Part shown: piece by piece, positions 10,419-20,731 of the stretch
How the letters are laid out: every line of letters starts with the position of its first letter
How positions within the stretch are numbered: position 1 is the first letter of the stretch
Assembly: GCF_011386835.1 (NCBI RefSeq)
Contig: NW_027052966.1
Location: forward strand, 1-64,000
Direction: 5' to 3'
Source: Chrysemys picta bellii
Taxonomy: Eukaryota > Chordata > Testudines > Emydidae
DNA: 64,000 nucleotides
Position numbers and translations under genes: made by a program
Notes under the pieces: model-generated
Seen by the model: the letters and a program-made list of their open reading frames with translations, nothing else
Database searches by the model: none
Told to the model about the DNA's origin: nothing

Positions 10419-11720
10419 TCACACCGTAGCCTGGCCAGTCACAAAACTCGTTTTCAAAGCTTCTCTGATGCGCACCGCGCCCTGCTGTGCTCCTCTAACC
10501 GCCCTGGTGTCTGGCTGCGCGTAATCAGCGGCCAGGCGAGTTGCCTCAACCTCCCACCCCGCCATAAAGGTCTCCCCCTTACTCTCACAGATATTGTGGA
10601 GCGCACAGCAAGTAGCAATAACAATGGGGATATTCTTTTCGCTGAGGTCTGAGCGAGTCAGTAAGCTGCGCCAGCGCGCTTTTAAACGTCCAAATGCACA
10701 TTCCACCACCATTCGGCACTTGCTCAGCCTGTAGTTGAACAGGTCCTGACTCCTGTCCAGGCTGCCTGTGTACGGCTTCATGAGCCATGGCATTAAGGGG
10801 TAGGCTGGGTCCCCAAGGATCACGATAGGCATTTCAACATCCCCAATGGTCACTTTCTGGTCCGGGAAGAAAGTCCCTTCCTCCAGCTTTCGAAACAGAG
10901 CAGAGTTCCTGAAGACGCGAGCATCATGTACCTTTCCCGGCCATCCCACGTTGATGTTGGTGAAACGTCCCTTGTGATCCACCAGGGCTTGCAGAAGCAT
11001 TGAAAAGTACCCCTTGCGGTTTACGTAGTCGGTGGCTTGGTGCTCCGGTGACAAGATAGGGATATGGGTTCCGTCTATAGCCCCGCCACAGTTTGGGAAT
11101 CCCATTTCAGCAAAACCATCCACTATTGACTGCACGTTGCCCAGAGTCACTACCCTTGCTATCACCAGGTCTTTCATTGCCCTGGCAAATTGGATCACAG
11201 CAGCCCCCACCGTAGATTTGCCCACTCCAAATTGATTCCCGACTGACCGGTAGCTGTCTGGCGTTGCAAGCTTCCACAGGGCTATCGCCACTCGCTTCTC
11301 AACTGTGAGGGCTGCTCTCATCTTGGTATCCTGGCGTTTCAGGGCAGGGGACAGCAAGTCACAAAGTTCCATGAAAGTGCCCTTACGCATGCGAAAGTTT
11401 CGCAGCCACTGGGAATCGTCCCATACCTGCAGCACGATGCGGTCCCACCAGTCTGTGCTTGTTTCCCGGGCCCAGAATCGGCGTTCCACGGCATCAACCT
11501 GCCCCAGTGACACCATGATTTCCACATTGCTGGTGCCTGTGCCTTGTGAGAGGTCTATGTCCATGTCAATTTCCTCATCACTCTCGTCGCCGCGCTGCAA
11601 TCGCCTCCTCGCCTGGTCCGGGTTTCGCCTTGGCATGTCCTGGCTCTGCATATACTCCAGGACAATGCGCGTGGTGTTCATAGTGCTCATAATTGCCGCG
11701 GTGATCTGAGCGGGCTCCAT
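10419..11720 (-). CDS. PIF/Harbinger transposase (HARBI1-like DDE nuclease), intact
   Basis: The frame is open for 433 codons from ATG at 11720 to the stop at 10419. The N-terminus (1-65) is basic then acidic (GDESDEEIDMDIDL). A helix-turn-helix-type region follows at about 135-180 (SVGNQFGVGKSTVGAAV). Then comes the DDE_Tnp_4 nuclease fold: D216 in AIDGTHIPI, the HDARVF block at 265-270, D304 in LGDPAYPL and E340 in VVECAFGRLKARW. The D-E spacing of 36 is normal for the family, and the C-terminal CALHNIC motif is at 372-378. All three acidic residues and the overall length match active family members. It cuts at the terminal repeats and needs the Myb-like partner, which is broken in this copy. 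Host HARBI1 is a single-copy domesticated relative; the terminal repeats here argue for a transposon gene instead. Confidence 0.95.
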   Translation of the reverse strand: MEPAQITAAIMSTMNTTRIVLEYMQSQDMPRRNPDQARRRLQRGDESDEEIDMDIDLSQGTGTSNVEIMVSLGQVDAVERRFWARETSTDWWDRIVLQVWDDSQWLRNFRMRKGTFMELCDLLSPALKRQDTKMRAALTVEKRVAIALWKLATPDSYRSVGNQFGVGKSTVGAAVIQFARAMKDLVIARVVTLGNVQSIVDGFAEMGFPNCGGAIDGTHIPILSPEHQATDYVNRKGYFSMLLQALVDHKGRFTNINVGWPGKVHDARVFRNSALFRKLEEGTFFPDQKVTIGDVEMPIVILGDPAYPLMPWLMKPYTGSLDRSQDLFNYRLSKCRMVVECAFGRLKARWRSLLTRSDLSEKNIPIVIATCCALHNICESKGETFMAGWEVEATRLAADYAQPDTRAVRGAQQGAVRIREALKTSFVTGQATV

Positions 11721-13762
11721 GATCCCAGTGCTAGCTATGGCGCCTGGTCAGAAAAAAGGCACGAAAGTAGTATCTGATGGACCAGGAGAAGGAGGGAGGG
11801 CGGGAGGGAGGGAGGGCCGAGTGACGACATGGCGTACAGGTACAGGAACAGGGAGAAACACAAACAACTGTCACACAGAATGGTCCCCCCAAAGATTAAA
11901 ATGAAAACCCTGGGCTTAGCAGGCCATTGATTTCACGGAGGAAGGGGAAGCATATGAATACAGAACAAATCTATTTTTTACATATTAAGGTGGCAGCCGA
12001 TGGTGCAGCATGAGTGACAGCCATACCCATACCAGTATGACGATGACGGATACCAATCATAAAATACCATCATCTGCCAAAAGGCAAGGGGCTGCATTGC
12101 TACACAGCAGCAGCCCCTTGCCTTTTGGCAGATGATGGTATTTTATGATTGGTATCCGTCATCGTCATACTGGTATGGGTATGGGCTGCTGCTGTGTAGC
12201 AATGCAGCCCCACGTCTGCCAGCCCCACGTCCGCCAGCACCCAGCATCGCCCTCGGCCTCTTCTGGGTGCTTAGCAGACAATACTGGGCAATTGGCAGAA
12301 AATAGTATATTACGACTGGTAGCCATCATCATCGAAACAGTAGCATGTCTGCCCAGGTGGCCATGATTGACAGCCACACCAGTACGACGACGATGGGTAC
12401 CAGTCATAATATACCATCGCCTGGCAAGGGGCTGGTGCAATGCAGCCCTACGGCTGCCAGCCCCATGGCTATCACTCATGCTACACCGTCTACCGCCAAA
12501 AGGCAGTTAGCAGCTGCTGCTGTGTAGCAATGCAGTCCCACGTCTGCCAGCACCCAGGGGACATATGGTGACGGTGGGCTCAGCTGAGCTGAGCGGGCTC
12601 CATGCTTGCCGTGGTATGTTGTCTGCACAGGTAACCCAGGTAAAAAGGCGCGAATCTATTGTCTGCCGTTGCTGTGACGAGGGGGGAGGGGCCTGACGAC
12701 ATGTACCCAGAACCGCCCGCGACACTGTTTTGCATCATCCGGGCATTGGAATCTCAACCCAGAATTCAAAGAAAAGGCGCGAACCGCTTCTCGGCTCTCT
12801 GAGCTGTGGCGCAAACGTAGTATCTGACGGACTAGGGGAAGGAGGGAGGGGGGCCGAGTGACGACATGGCGTACAGGCACAGGGAATTAAAATCAAGAAC
12901 GGTGGCTGTGCATCAGGGAGAAACACAAACAACTGTCACACAGAATGTTCCCCCCAAAGATTAAACTGAAAACCCTGGGCTTAGCAGGCCGTTGATTTGA
13001 CGGAGGGAGGGGGAAGCAAATGAATACAGAGCAAATCTATTTTTTACATCTTAAGACGACGGTGCAGCATGACTGATAGCCCTCGGCATCTTTCTGGGTG
13101 CTTGGCAGCAAATACGGGGCGGCGTATGACGATGGTCTTCAGGCCTATTGCACAATCGGCTGCTCGGGGAAGACTCTGCTAACGTGCGATGACCCGACTT
13201 GTAATAGGACGGCTAATAGTCGTAATACACCATTTACTGCCAAAAGGCAAGCCCCACGGCTGCCAGCACCCAGATCGCCGATGAAGGCTACCAGTCTACT
13301 GCACCGTCTACCGCCAAAAGGCAGTTAGCAGCTGCTGCTGTGTAGCAATGCAGTCCCACGTCTGCCGACACCCAGAGGACATATGGTGACGGTGAGCTGA
13401 GCTGAGCGGGCTCCATGTTGTCTGCACAGGTAACCCAGGTAACCCAGGTAAAGAGGCGCGAATCTATTGTCTGCCGTTGCTGTGACGGGGGAGGGAGGGG
13501 CCTGACGACATGTACCCAGAACCGCCCGCGACACTGTTTTGCATCATCCGGGCATTGGGATCTCAACCCAGAATTCAAAGGGGCGGCGGAGACTGCGGGA
13601 ACTGTGGGATAGCTGTGGGATAGCTACCCATAGTGCAATGCTCTGGAAGTCGACGCTAGCCTTGTACTGTGGACGCGGTCCGCCGACTAGAGCACCTAGA
13701 GCATTTTATTGTGTGGACACACACAATCGGCTGTATACAACCGATTTCAATAAAACCGGCTT
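11721..13762. other. Long non-coding half of the Harbinger element, internally duplicated
   Basis: No protein frame of interest is present. Two segments repeat in direct orientation about 1.07 kb apart, 11765-12020 with 12825-13082: GTATCTGA.GGAC, GTGACGACATGGCGTACAGG, ACAACTGTCACACAGAATG, TTAGCAGGCC, ATCTATTTTTTACAT. Two more repeat about 0.81 kb apart, 12505-12775 with 13320-13582: GCTGCTGCTGTGTAGCAATG, ACATATGGTGACGG, ACATGTACCCAGAACCGCCC. The region lies upstream of the transposase start and so should hold its promoter. Copies differ by several percent, so the duplication is not the newest event. Confidence 0.75.
12021..12184. repeat. Perfect 75-bp inverted repeat with 14-nt loop
   Basis: Arm 12021-12095 is the exact reverse complement of 12110-12184; I compared all 75 positions. 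The loop is ATTGCTACACAGCA. The arms contain CCATACCCATACC and CTGCCAAAAGGCAAGGGG. Part of the arm sequence (CCAAAAGGCA) recurs singly at 12490 and 13240-13320 without the palindrome. Confidence 0.93.
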
Positions 13763-13800
13763 CTATAAATTCGAACTAATTTCGTAGTGTAGACGTACCC
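13763..13800 (-). repeat. Harbinger right terminal inverted repeat
   Basis: It is inverse to 8144-8181, ending CGTAGTGTAGACGTACCC. The array unit resumes at the next base. Confidence 0.85.
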
Positions 13801-16338
13801 TCAGTGTTTCCAAAATTAGGGGACTTTATGACCAGAAGAGACCTTTAGAGCATCTCATCTAACCCCTTGCATACTATAGGCTTGCTGTATAGTACAATAG
13901 TTACTTTTTGGGCACACACATTGCAGAAAGCCATCTAGTCTTACTTCAATGACATCAAGAGATGGAGAATCCACCACTTTCCCTTTTAGTGAGTGCCAGG
14001 GGGCTCCATTTCCCCTTCCACTAGCTCCCCATTTACAGTGAGCCAGAGCAGTACCTGCACCAGGGAGAGGGAGTTGCTAAGGCCTCAGAGGAACAGCCCC
14101 TGCAGTGTCTCAGGCACATGGCGTAAGTGCCGGATGATGCGGAGCTGGTGCATCCCTTTGGCCGTGACGTCCTCCTCCTGCAAGGGAACGAGAACCTGTC
14201 AGAGACTCAAATGCCCCGAGGAATCAGGGGGAATTAAGGGCACCGGGAACCAGCAGTATTTCCACTCAGCACCTGCCCACCGCTGAGGGATGAATTCACC
14301 TCCTGAACCCCAGAATGGAGTCTTCTTGTCCTTTCTAGTAACCTCCAGTGCCAAATCCCCTCCTTGAAGGGTGAGCTGCTGCTACCTCCCTCTCAGTACC
14401 CTTGACAGATGTTCCACCACCAAACCACAGCTCAAGTTATCAGAACCCTCTTCTCCACCCCCACCCAGGTTGGCCAGGGAGGTGGCTCTAGCAGGGGTGG
14501 CAGGAGGGATTCTGCCAGCAGTGAAGTGGGTTCCGGGGAGGTTGAGATCTTGCCCCAAGTCATCCCAGACACCAATGCTAATCCACACGATGGCAGCATC
14601 TAGTGTCAGTGGAGTCCAAGCACTATTTCAACCACACAGGTTTGGATGAACTCCCCACAAAGGGAGGTGAAGAGCACCCCCAGCAACACACAAACATACA
14701 CACACACACAAACCACTCCCGGTGGTGGGAGGGGAACAGGAGAAAGGACAAAAGAAGTAAGAGATGAAGAGAAAGGAAGGAGGGAGGGAGGAAAAGGTAA
14801 AACGAAAAGGACAAACACTAATGTCCCCAGTGATTCTACGGGACAAAATCACAGGGAGGGAATAAAATTCTGCCACCTTGAACTAGTGTTTTCCATGCCT
14901 AGAATTCAGCTGGCACCAGGTGGATCAGACTGAACAGGATACAAACCTCTCCGAGGCACTTACTTTCCTCAAAGAGAGACCTCAAGGAGGAGACTTGCTG
15001 AAGCAAAGCCAGAGGGGTCTCTGAGGTTTCCCTGGCCCTCATGTCAGCATCTCTCTCTGATGTCAGCATCTCTCTCTGAGGTCACCACCTCCCTAACACA
15101 TTTGACCAATAAGCTGACGTCCTGCAAAAGGCCTTTGTGATGTCACTGCCACACCCAACCAAACCCTGAAGTGCTAATGTCCTCCTGCTGGCCTGACACT
15201 TTGAAGGTTTGAGCTACTCTGTGTGAATCACCCCACTCAATGGGTCTTCGTTCTAGGAAGCAAGCCGGCTAGACAATAAAACATCAGAGGCTGCTCCCAA
15301 TGCTACACTCCGTGTTTCCAAAATTACTACACTTTATGGCCAGAAGAGACCTTTAGAGCATCTAATCTAAGCCCCTGCATATCATGGGCTTCCTGTATAG
15401 TACAATAGTTACTTTTTGGGTACAAACATTCCAGAAAGGTATCTAGTCTAAATTAAATGACATTAAGAGATGGAGAATCCATCACTTTCCCTTTTAGTGA
15501 GTGCCAGGGGGCTCCATTTCCCCTTCCACTAGCTCCCCATTTACAGTGAGCCAGAGCAGTACCTGCAGCAGGGAGCGGGAGTTCCTGAAGGCCTCAGAGG
15601 CGCAGCCCCTGCAGTGTCTCAGGCACGTGGCGTAAGTGCAGGATGATGCGGAGCTGGTGCATCATTTTGGCCGTGACGTCCTCCTGCTGCAAGGACGAGA
15701 ACCTGTCAGAGACTCAAACGCCCCGAGGAATCAGGGGGAATTAAGGGAACCTGGAACCAGCAGTATTTCCACCCAGCACCTGCCCATCAATGAGAGATGA
15801 ATTCACCTCCTGAACCCCAAAATGGAGTCTTCTTGTCCTTTCTAGAAACCTCCAGAGCCAACCCCCCTCCTTGTAGGGTGAGCTCCTGCTACCTCCTGCT
15901 CAGTGCCCTTCACAGATATTCCACCTCCAAACCACAGCTCAAGTCATCAGAACCCTCTTCTCCACCCCGACACAGGTTGGGCTGGGAGGCGGCTCTAACA
16001 GGGTGTGCAGGAGGGATTCTGACAGCAGTGAAGTGGGTTGCAGGGAGGTTGAGATCTTGACCCAAGTCATCCCAGACACTAATGCTAAGTCACACAATGG
16101 CAGCATCTACTGTCAGTGGGGTCCAAGCACTATTTCAACCCCACAGTTTTGGACCAACTCCCCACAAGGGGAGGAGAAGAGAACCATCAGCACCACACAC
16201 ACACACACACACACACACACACCACTCCTGGTGGTGTGAGGGGAACAAGAGAAAGGACAAAAGAAGTAAGAGATGAAGAGAAAGGAAGGAGGGATGGAGG
16301 AAAAGGTAAAAGGAAAAGGACAAACCCTAATGTCCCCA
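13801..16338 (+). repeat. Tandem array block 3
   Basis: CR1 fossils lie at about 13950 and 15466 (period about 1.51 kb), ATGAATTCACCTCCTG at 14292 and 15798, and CA tracts at 14690-14712 (interrupted) and 16194-16222. Unit 1 has the marker CATGTCAGCATCTCTCTCTGATGTCAGC at 15040, also found at 41830 and 43995, so this block is related to 40.8-45.3 kb. It ends at the target site of a PLE, with CCTAATGTCCCCA at 16326-16338. Confidence 0.85.
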
Positions 16339-16816
16339 TGTCGGACATCAGGAATGGTAACATACATAAGCCAGTATGTGAACACTTCAATCTCCCTGGT
16401 CATTCTATTACAGATTTAAAAGTCACTATCATTGAACAAAAAAAACTTCAGAAACAGACTTCAAAGAGAAACAGCAGAACTAAAATTCATTTGCAAATTC
16501 AACACCATTAATCTGGGCTTGAATAGGGACTGGGAGTGGCTGGCTCACTACAGAAGCAGCTTTTCCTCTCCAGGAATTGACACCTCCTCATCTATTATTG
16601 GGAGTGGACTACATCCACCCTGATTTTTGAATTGGCCCTGTCAACACTGGTTCTCCACTTGTGAAGTAACTCCCTGCTCTCCATGTGTCAGTATATAATG
16701 CCTGCATCTGTAACTTTCACTCTATGCATCCGAAGAAGTGAGGTTTTTACTCACGAAAGCTTATGCCCAAATAAATCTGTTAGTCTTTAAGGTGCCACCA
16801 GACTCCTTGTTGTTTT
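16339..16816 (+). mobile_element. Penelope-like element, solo pseudo-LTR / 3' fragment
   Basis: This is 478 bp of PLE 3' end: the last part of the GIY-YIG frame (SDIRNGNIHKP, then GHSITDLKVTIIEQ), a stop after SGLHPP, then a 3' UTR with CATCCGAAGAAGTGAGG and CAAATAAATCTGTTAGTC. It is flanked by 13-bp direct repeats, CCTAATGTCCCCA on the left and CCTAATATCCCCA on the right (16817-16829), taken from the array unit. The insertion point and the truncation point (TCGGACATC) are identical to those of the full PLE at 45314-48735. It matches that element's 5' pseudo-LTR at most variable positions. Confidence 0.9.
16730..16758 (+). ncRNA. Hammerhead-ribozyme-like core in PLE tail
   Basis: CCGAAGA, then A, stem GTGAG, loop GTTTTTA, stem CTCAC, then GAAA and a possible tiny stem III (GC/GC around TTAT). 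Hammerhead cores are CUGANGA...GAAA, so only the U of CUGA is changed to C. PLEs are known to carry hammerhead motifs in their pseudo-LTRs. I could not place a convincing stem I. It is probably a decayed relative, not an active ribozyme. Confidence 0.4.
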
Positions 16817-18296
16817 CCTAATATCCCCAGTCATTCTACGGGACAAAATCCCAGGGAGGGAATAAAATTCTGCCACCTTAAACTAGTGTTTTCCATGCCT
16901 AGAATTCAGATGGCACCAGGTGGATCAGACTGAACAGGTTACAAACCTCTCCGAGGCACTTACTTTCCTAACAGGGACTTCTGTTTTCTAGTAAAATGGG
17001 TAAAAGGAAAGGAGAAAACTTGAAAGAGGCTCCTGCTCACACTCACATATGTGAACCCTAATTCTCTCTCAGTCCTCAAAGAGAGCTCGAGAAGGAGACT
17101 TGCTGAAGCAAAGCCACAGGGGTCTCTGAGGTTTCCCTGGCCCTGCGCCCCTGTTTTGCCTGGCTGATGTGAGCATCTCTCTCTGAGGTCACCACCTCCC
17201 TAACAACTTTGACCAATAGGCTGAGCTCCTGCAAAAGGCCTTTGTGATGTCACTGCCACACCCACCCATCCCCTGAAGTGCTAATATCCTGCTGCTGGCC
17301 TGACATTTTGAAGGTTTGAGCTACTCTCTGTGGATCACCCCACTCAATGCGTCTTCATTTTAGGAAGCAAGCCGGTTAGACAGTAAAACATTAGAGGCTG
17401 CTCCCAATGCTACACTCAGTGTTTCCAAAATTAATACACTTTATGGCCAGAAGAGACCTTTAGAGCATCTCATCTAACCCCCTGCATATCATAGGCTTCC
17501 TGTATAGGACAATAGTTACTTTTTGGGCACAAACATTCCAGAAAGGCATCTAGTTTCATTCAATGACTTCAAGAGATGGAGAATCCACCACTTTCCCTTT
17601 CACTGAGTGCCAGGGGGCTCCATTTCCCCTTCCACTAGCTCCCCATTTACAGTGAGCCAGAGCAGTACCTGCAACAGGGAGCGGGAGTTGCTGAACGCCT
17701 CAGAGGCACAACCCCTGCAGTGTCTCAGGCACCTGGCGCAAGTGATGGATGATGCGGAGCTGGTGCCTCACTTTGGCCGTGACACCCTCCTGCTGCAAGG
17801 GAATGAGAACCAGTCAGACTCAAACGCCCCGAGGAATCAGGGGGAATTAAGGGCACCTGGAACCAGCAGTATTTCCACTCAGCACCTGCCCAACACTGAG
17901 GGATGAATTCACCTCCTGAATCCCAGAATGGAGTCTTCTTGTCCTTTCTAGTAACCTCCAGTGCCAATCCCCCTCCTTCTAGGGTGAGCTCCTGCTACCT
18001 CCCCCTCAGTGTCCTTGACAGCTGTTCCACCTCCAAACCACAGATTAAGTCATCAGAATCCTCTTCTAGACCCCCACCATGGTTGGGCTGGGAGGCGGGT
18101 CTAGCAGTGGGGGCAGGAGGGATTCTGGCAGCAGTGAAGTGGGTTGCGGGGAGGTTGAGATCTTGCCCAAGTCATCCGAGACACTAACGCTAAGCCACAG
18201 GATGGCAGCATCTAGTGTCTGTGGAGTCCAAGCACTATTTCAACCCCACAGTTTTGGATGAACTTCCCACAAGAGGAGGTGAAGATCATCCCCAAC

Positions 18297-18328
<32 letters not shown>

Positions 18329-18685
18329 ACTCCTGGTGGTGGGAGGGGAACAGGAGAAAGGACAAAAGAAGCACCAGCTGGATCAGACTGAGCAGGTTCA
18401 AAAACCTCTTGGAGGCTCTTACCTTCTAAACAGGGACGTCTGTTTTCTAGTAAAATCAGTAAAAGGGAAGGAGAAAACTCGAAAGAGGCTCCTGCTCTCA
18501 CTCACATACGTGAACCCTAATACTCTCTCAGTCCTCAAAGAGAGACCTCGAGAAGGAGACTTGCTAAAGCAAAGCCACAGGGGTCTCTGAGGTTTCCCTG
18601 GCCCTGCGCCCCTGACTGATGTCAGCATCTCTCTCTGAGGTCACCACCTCCCTAACACCTTTGACCAATACGCTGAGATACTGCA
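16817..18685 (+). repeat. Tandem array block 4
   Basis: The unit resumes after the PLE, with the right target copy at 16817-16829. The CR1 fossil is at 17568, ATGAATTCACCTCCTG at 17904 and (CA)n at 18298-18327. A deletion join at about 18373 fuses GACAAAAGAAG to CACCAGCTGGATCAG, removing about 170 bp. It matches 48.75-50.75 kb closely, with shared variants CAAGTGATGGATGATGCGG and GATCATCCCCA. It ends at CTGCA, the target of the next insertion. Confidence 0.85.
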
Positions 18686-19619
18686 TGTAGCGGGGCGGCC
18701 TGGCTCCCAGGCGCCCCAGGAAGTCAAGGCCACCGCGGCCTGTCCCCACCCCCCGGAAGTCAAGGGGCGGGACAGGAAGTATAAGGGCCAAGCCACAGCG
18801 CTCAGTAGCTGGCCGGCAGCGAGAGAGGACAGACGCTGGTGCCCGAGCTCCCGCGGACCTGAGCCTGCCGAGAGCCCGGTATCCTGAGGAACGGTCTGAG
18901 CTTCCCCCGCCAAGGGCCCAGAGGGAGTGACAGACCTACCTGCTGCTCGGGGCCCGGAGGAGCCCATGATCTGCGACCCAGCAGACGGAACTCAGGAGGA
19001 ACAGGTACCCATGGAGGAGGAGATGGGAAGTGGCCCGGGGATAGCAGACCCCGAACCCATGTCAGTGTGTTGCGGTCAGGATCCCCACTGACTGCGCGGC
19101 AGACGGACTGCTGCGGATAGGGCCCCGGGCTGGAACACAGTGGAGTGGGTGGGCCTGTGTTCCCCCCTGCCACCCCGTGCTGGGTGGCAGTCTCTCCTCC
19201 TCCTTGTCCAAGGGGCCTGGGCCTCTGACTGACTATTGGTTTGCTGCCCCGCCCTGACCTAGGGCCTGGGCTAACCCAAACTGACCCAGCTCCTGCTACA
19301 AGGCCTGGGCCGCTGACTGACTACTGGTTTGTTCCCCGCCCTGACCCAGGGCCGGAGCTGTTGATTGTGTGCTCAGTCCCTGCATAAGGGCCTGAGCTCT
19401 GAACTGTTGATTGTGTGCTCAGTCCCTGCATAAGGGCCTGAGCTCTGAACTGTTGATTGTGTGCTCAGTCCCTGCACAAAGGCCTGAGCGCCGAACTGTT
19501 GATTGTGTGCTCAGCCCCTACCCAAAGGTCTGGGCCCTAACTGTTATTCGCTTTGTAGCGGGGCGGCCTGGCTCCCAGGTACCCCAGGAAGGGACGAGCC
19601 CCACCCCGGAACTACTACA
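18686..19619 (+). mobile_element. Compact LTR-type element (934 bp) with 5-bp target duplication
   Basis: The element starts TGTAGCGGGGCGGCCTGG and ends GGAACTACTACA, giving TG...CA ends with TGTAG/CTACA inverted tips. It is flanked by CTGCA on both sides (18681-18685 and 19620-19624), which is single in the empty unit. A direct terminal repeat is visible: the first 40 bases recur at 19554 (TGTAGCGGGGCGGCCTGG). The 3' copy is only 66 bp, so one LTR or the interior has suffered deletion. The inside is GC-rich, with a TATA-like AGTATAAGG at 18777 and short Glu-rich reading (MEEEMGSGPG at about 19012), but no gag or pol. The origin may be a Gypsy/ERV-type LTR relic or a TRIM-like non-autonomous element. 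Confidence 0.75.
19349..19545 (+). repeat. 46-bp tandem repeat, about 4 copies
   Basis: Unit GAGCTCTGAACTGTTGATTG + TGTGCTCAGTCCCTGCATAA + GGGCCT repeats four times with slow decay toward the 3' end. It lies inside the 934-bp LTR-type element. Confidence 0.85.
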
Positions 19620-20690
19620 CTGCAAAAGGCCTTTGTGATGTCACTGCCACACCCACCCATCCCCTGAAGTGCTAATGTCCTGCTGCTGGCCTGACACTTT
19701 GAAGGTTTCAGCTACTCTCTGTGGATCACCCCACTCGATGCGTCTTCATTCTAGGAAGCAAGTCGGCAAGACAGTAAAGCATCAGAGGCTGCTCCCAATG
19801 CTACACTCAGTGTTTCCAAAATTACTACACTTTATGGCCAGAAGAGACCTTTAGAACATCTCATCTAACCCCCTGCATATCATAGGCTTCCTGTATAGTA
19901 CAATAGGTACTTTTTGGGCACACACATTCCAGAAAGGCATCTAGTCTTCATGAAATGACATCAAGAGATGGAGAATCCACCACTTTCCCTTTTACTGAGT
20001 GCCAGGGGGCTCCATTTCCCCTTCCACTAGCACCCCATTTACAGTGAGCCAGAGCAGTACCTGCAGCAGGGAGCAGGAGTTGCTGATGGCCTCAGAGGCA
20101 CAGCCCCTGCAGTGTCTAAGGCACCTGGCACAAGTGCCGGATGATGCGGATCTGGTGCATCACTCTGGCCATGACGTCTTCCTGCTGCAAGGGAACGAGA
20201 ACCTGTCAAAGACTCAAACGCCCCGAGGAATCAGGGGGAATTAAGGGCACCTGGAACCAGCAGTATTTAAACTGACTACCTGCCCACCACTGAGGGATGA
20301 ATTCACCTCCTGAACCCCAGAATGGAGTCTTCTTGTCCTTTCTAGTAACCTCCAGTGCCAACCCACCACCTTGTAGGGTGAGCTCCTGCTACCTCCCCCT
20401 CAGTACCCTTGACAGATATTCCACCTCCAAACCACAGCTCAAGTTATCAGAACCCTCTTCTCCACCCCCACCCAGGTTGGGCAGGGAGGCGGCTCTAGCA
20501 GGGGTGGCAGGAGGGATTCTGCCAGCAGTGAAGAGGGTTGCGGGGAGGTTGAGATCTTGCCCCAATCATCCCAGACACCAATGCTAATCCACAGGATGGC
20601 AGCATCTAGTGTCATTGGAGTCCAAGCACTATTTCAACCCCACAGTTTTGGATCAACTTCCCACAAGGGGAGGTGAAGAGCACCCCCAGC

Positions 20691-20731
<41 letters not shown>

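Larger units (their letters stand above)
8144..13800. mobile_element. PIF/Harbinger DNA transposon, 5657 bp
   Basis: The array unit is interrupted exactly between ...AATGCTACAC and TCAGTGTTTCC. The inserted DNA begins GGGCCTGGTCTACACTACG and ends with the inverse of GGGTACGTCTACACTACG. It carries the two genes usual for the superfamily: a Myb/SANT-like gene on the + strand and a DDE transposase on the minus strand, convergent with their poly(A) signals 30 bp apart. Subterminal DNA is also inverted-similar: GGTAGCTATCCCACAGTG near 8360 matches the inverse strand near 13600-13630. A clean 3-bp target duplication is not visible (AT on the left, TCA on the right), so one flank has probably mutated. 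The transposase half is enlarged by an internal duplication of about 1 kb. Confidence 0.93.

Noticed and set aside
10419..11720. Domesticated host HARBI1 gene
   Set aside because: The frame lies inside terminal inverted repeats with a Myb-like partner and is inserted in an array unit, so it is a transposon copy.
8134..13806. Clean TTA/TAA-type 3-bp target duplication for Harbinger
   Set aside because: Left flank ends ACACAT and right begins TCAGTG; the empty unit reads ACACTCAGTG, so no exact 3-bp duplication is present.
18802..19173. 123-codon minus-strand frame in the 934-bp LTR-type element
   Set aside because: GC-rich chance frame with no recognisable domain, overlapping LTR-like sequence.
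19349..19545. 46-bp direct repeats considered as a CRISPR-like array
   Set aside because: Repeats are contiguous with no unique spacers, and the context is a eukaryotic LTR-type element.
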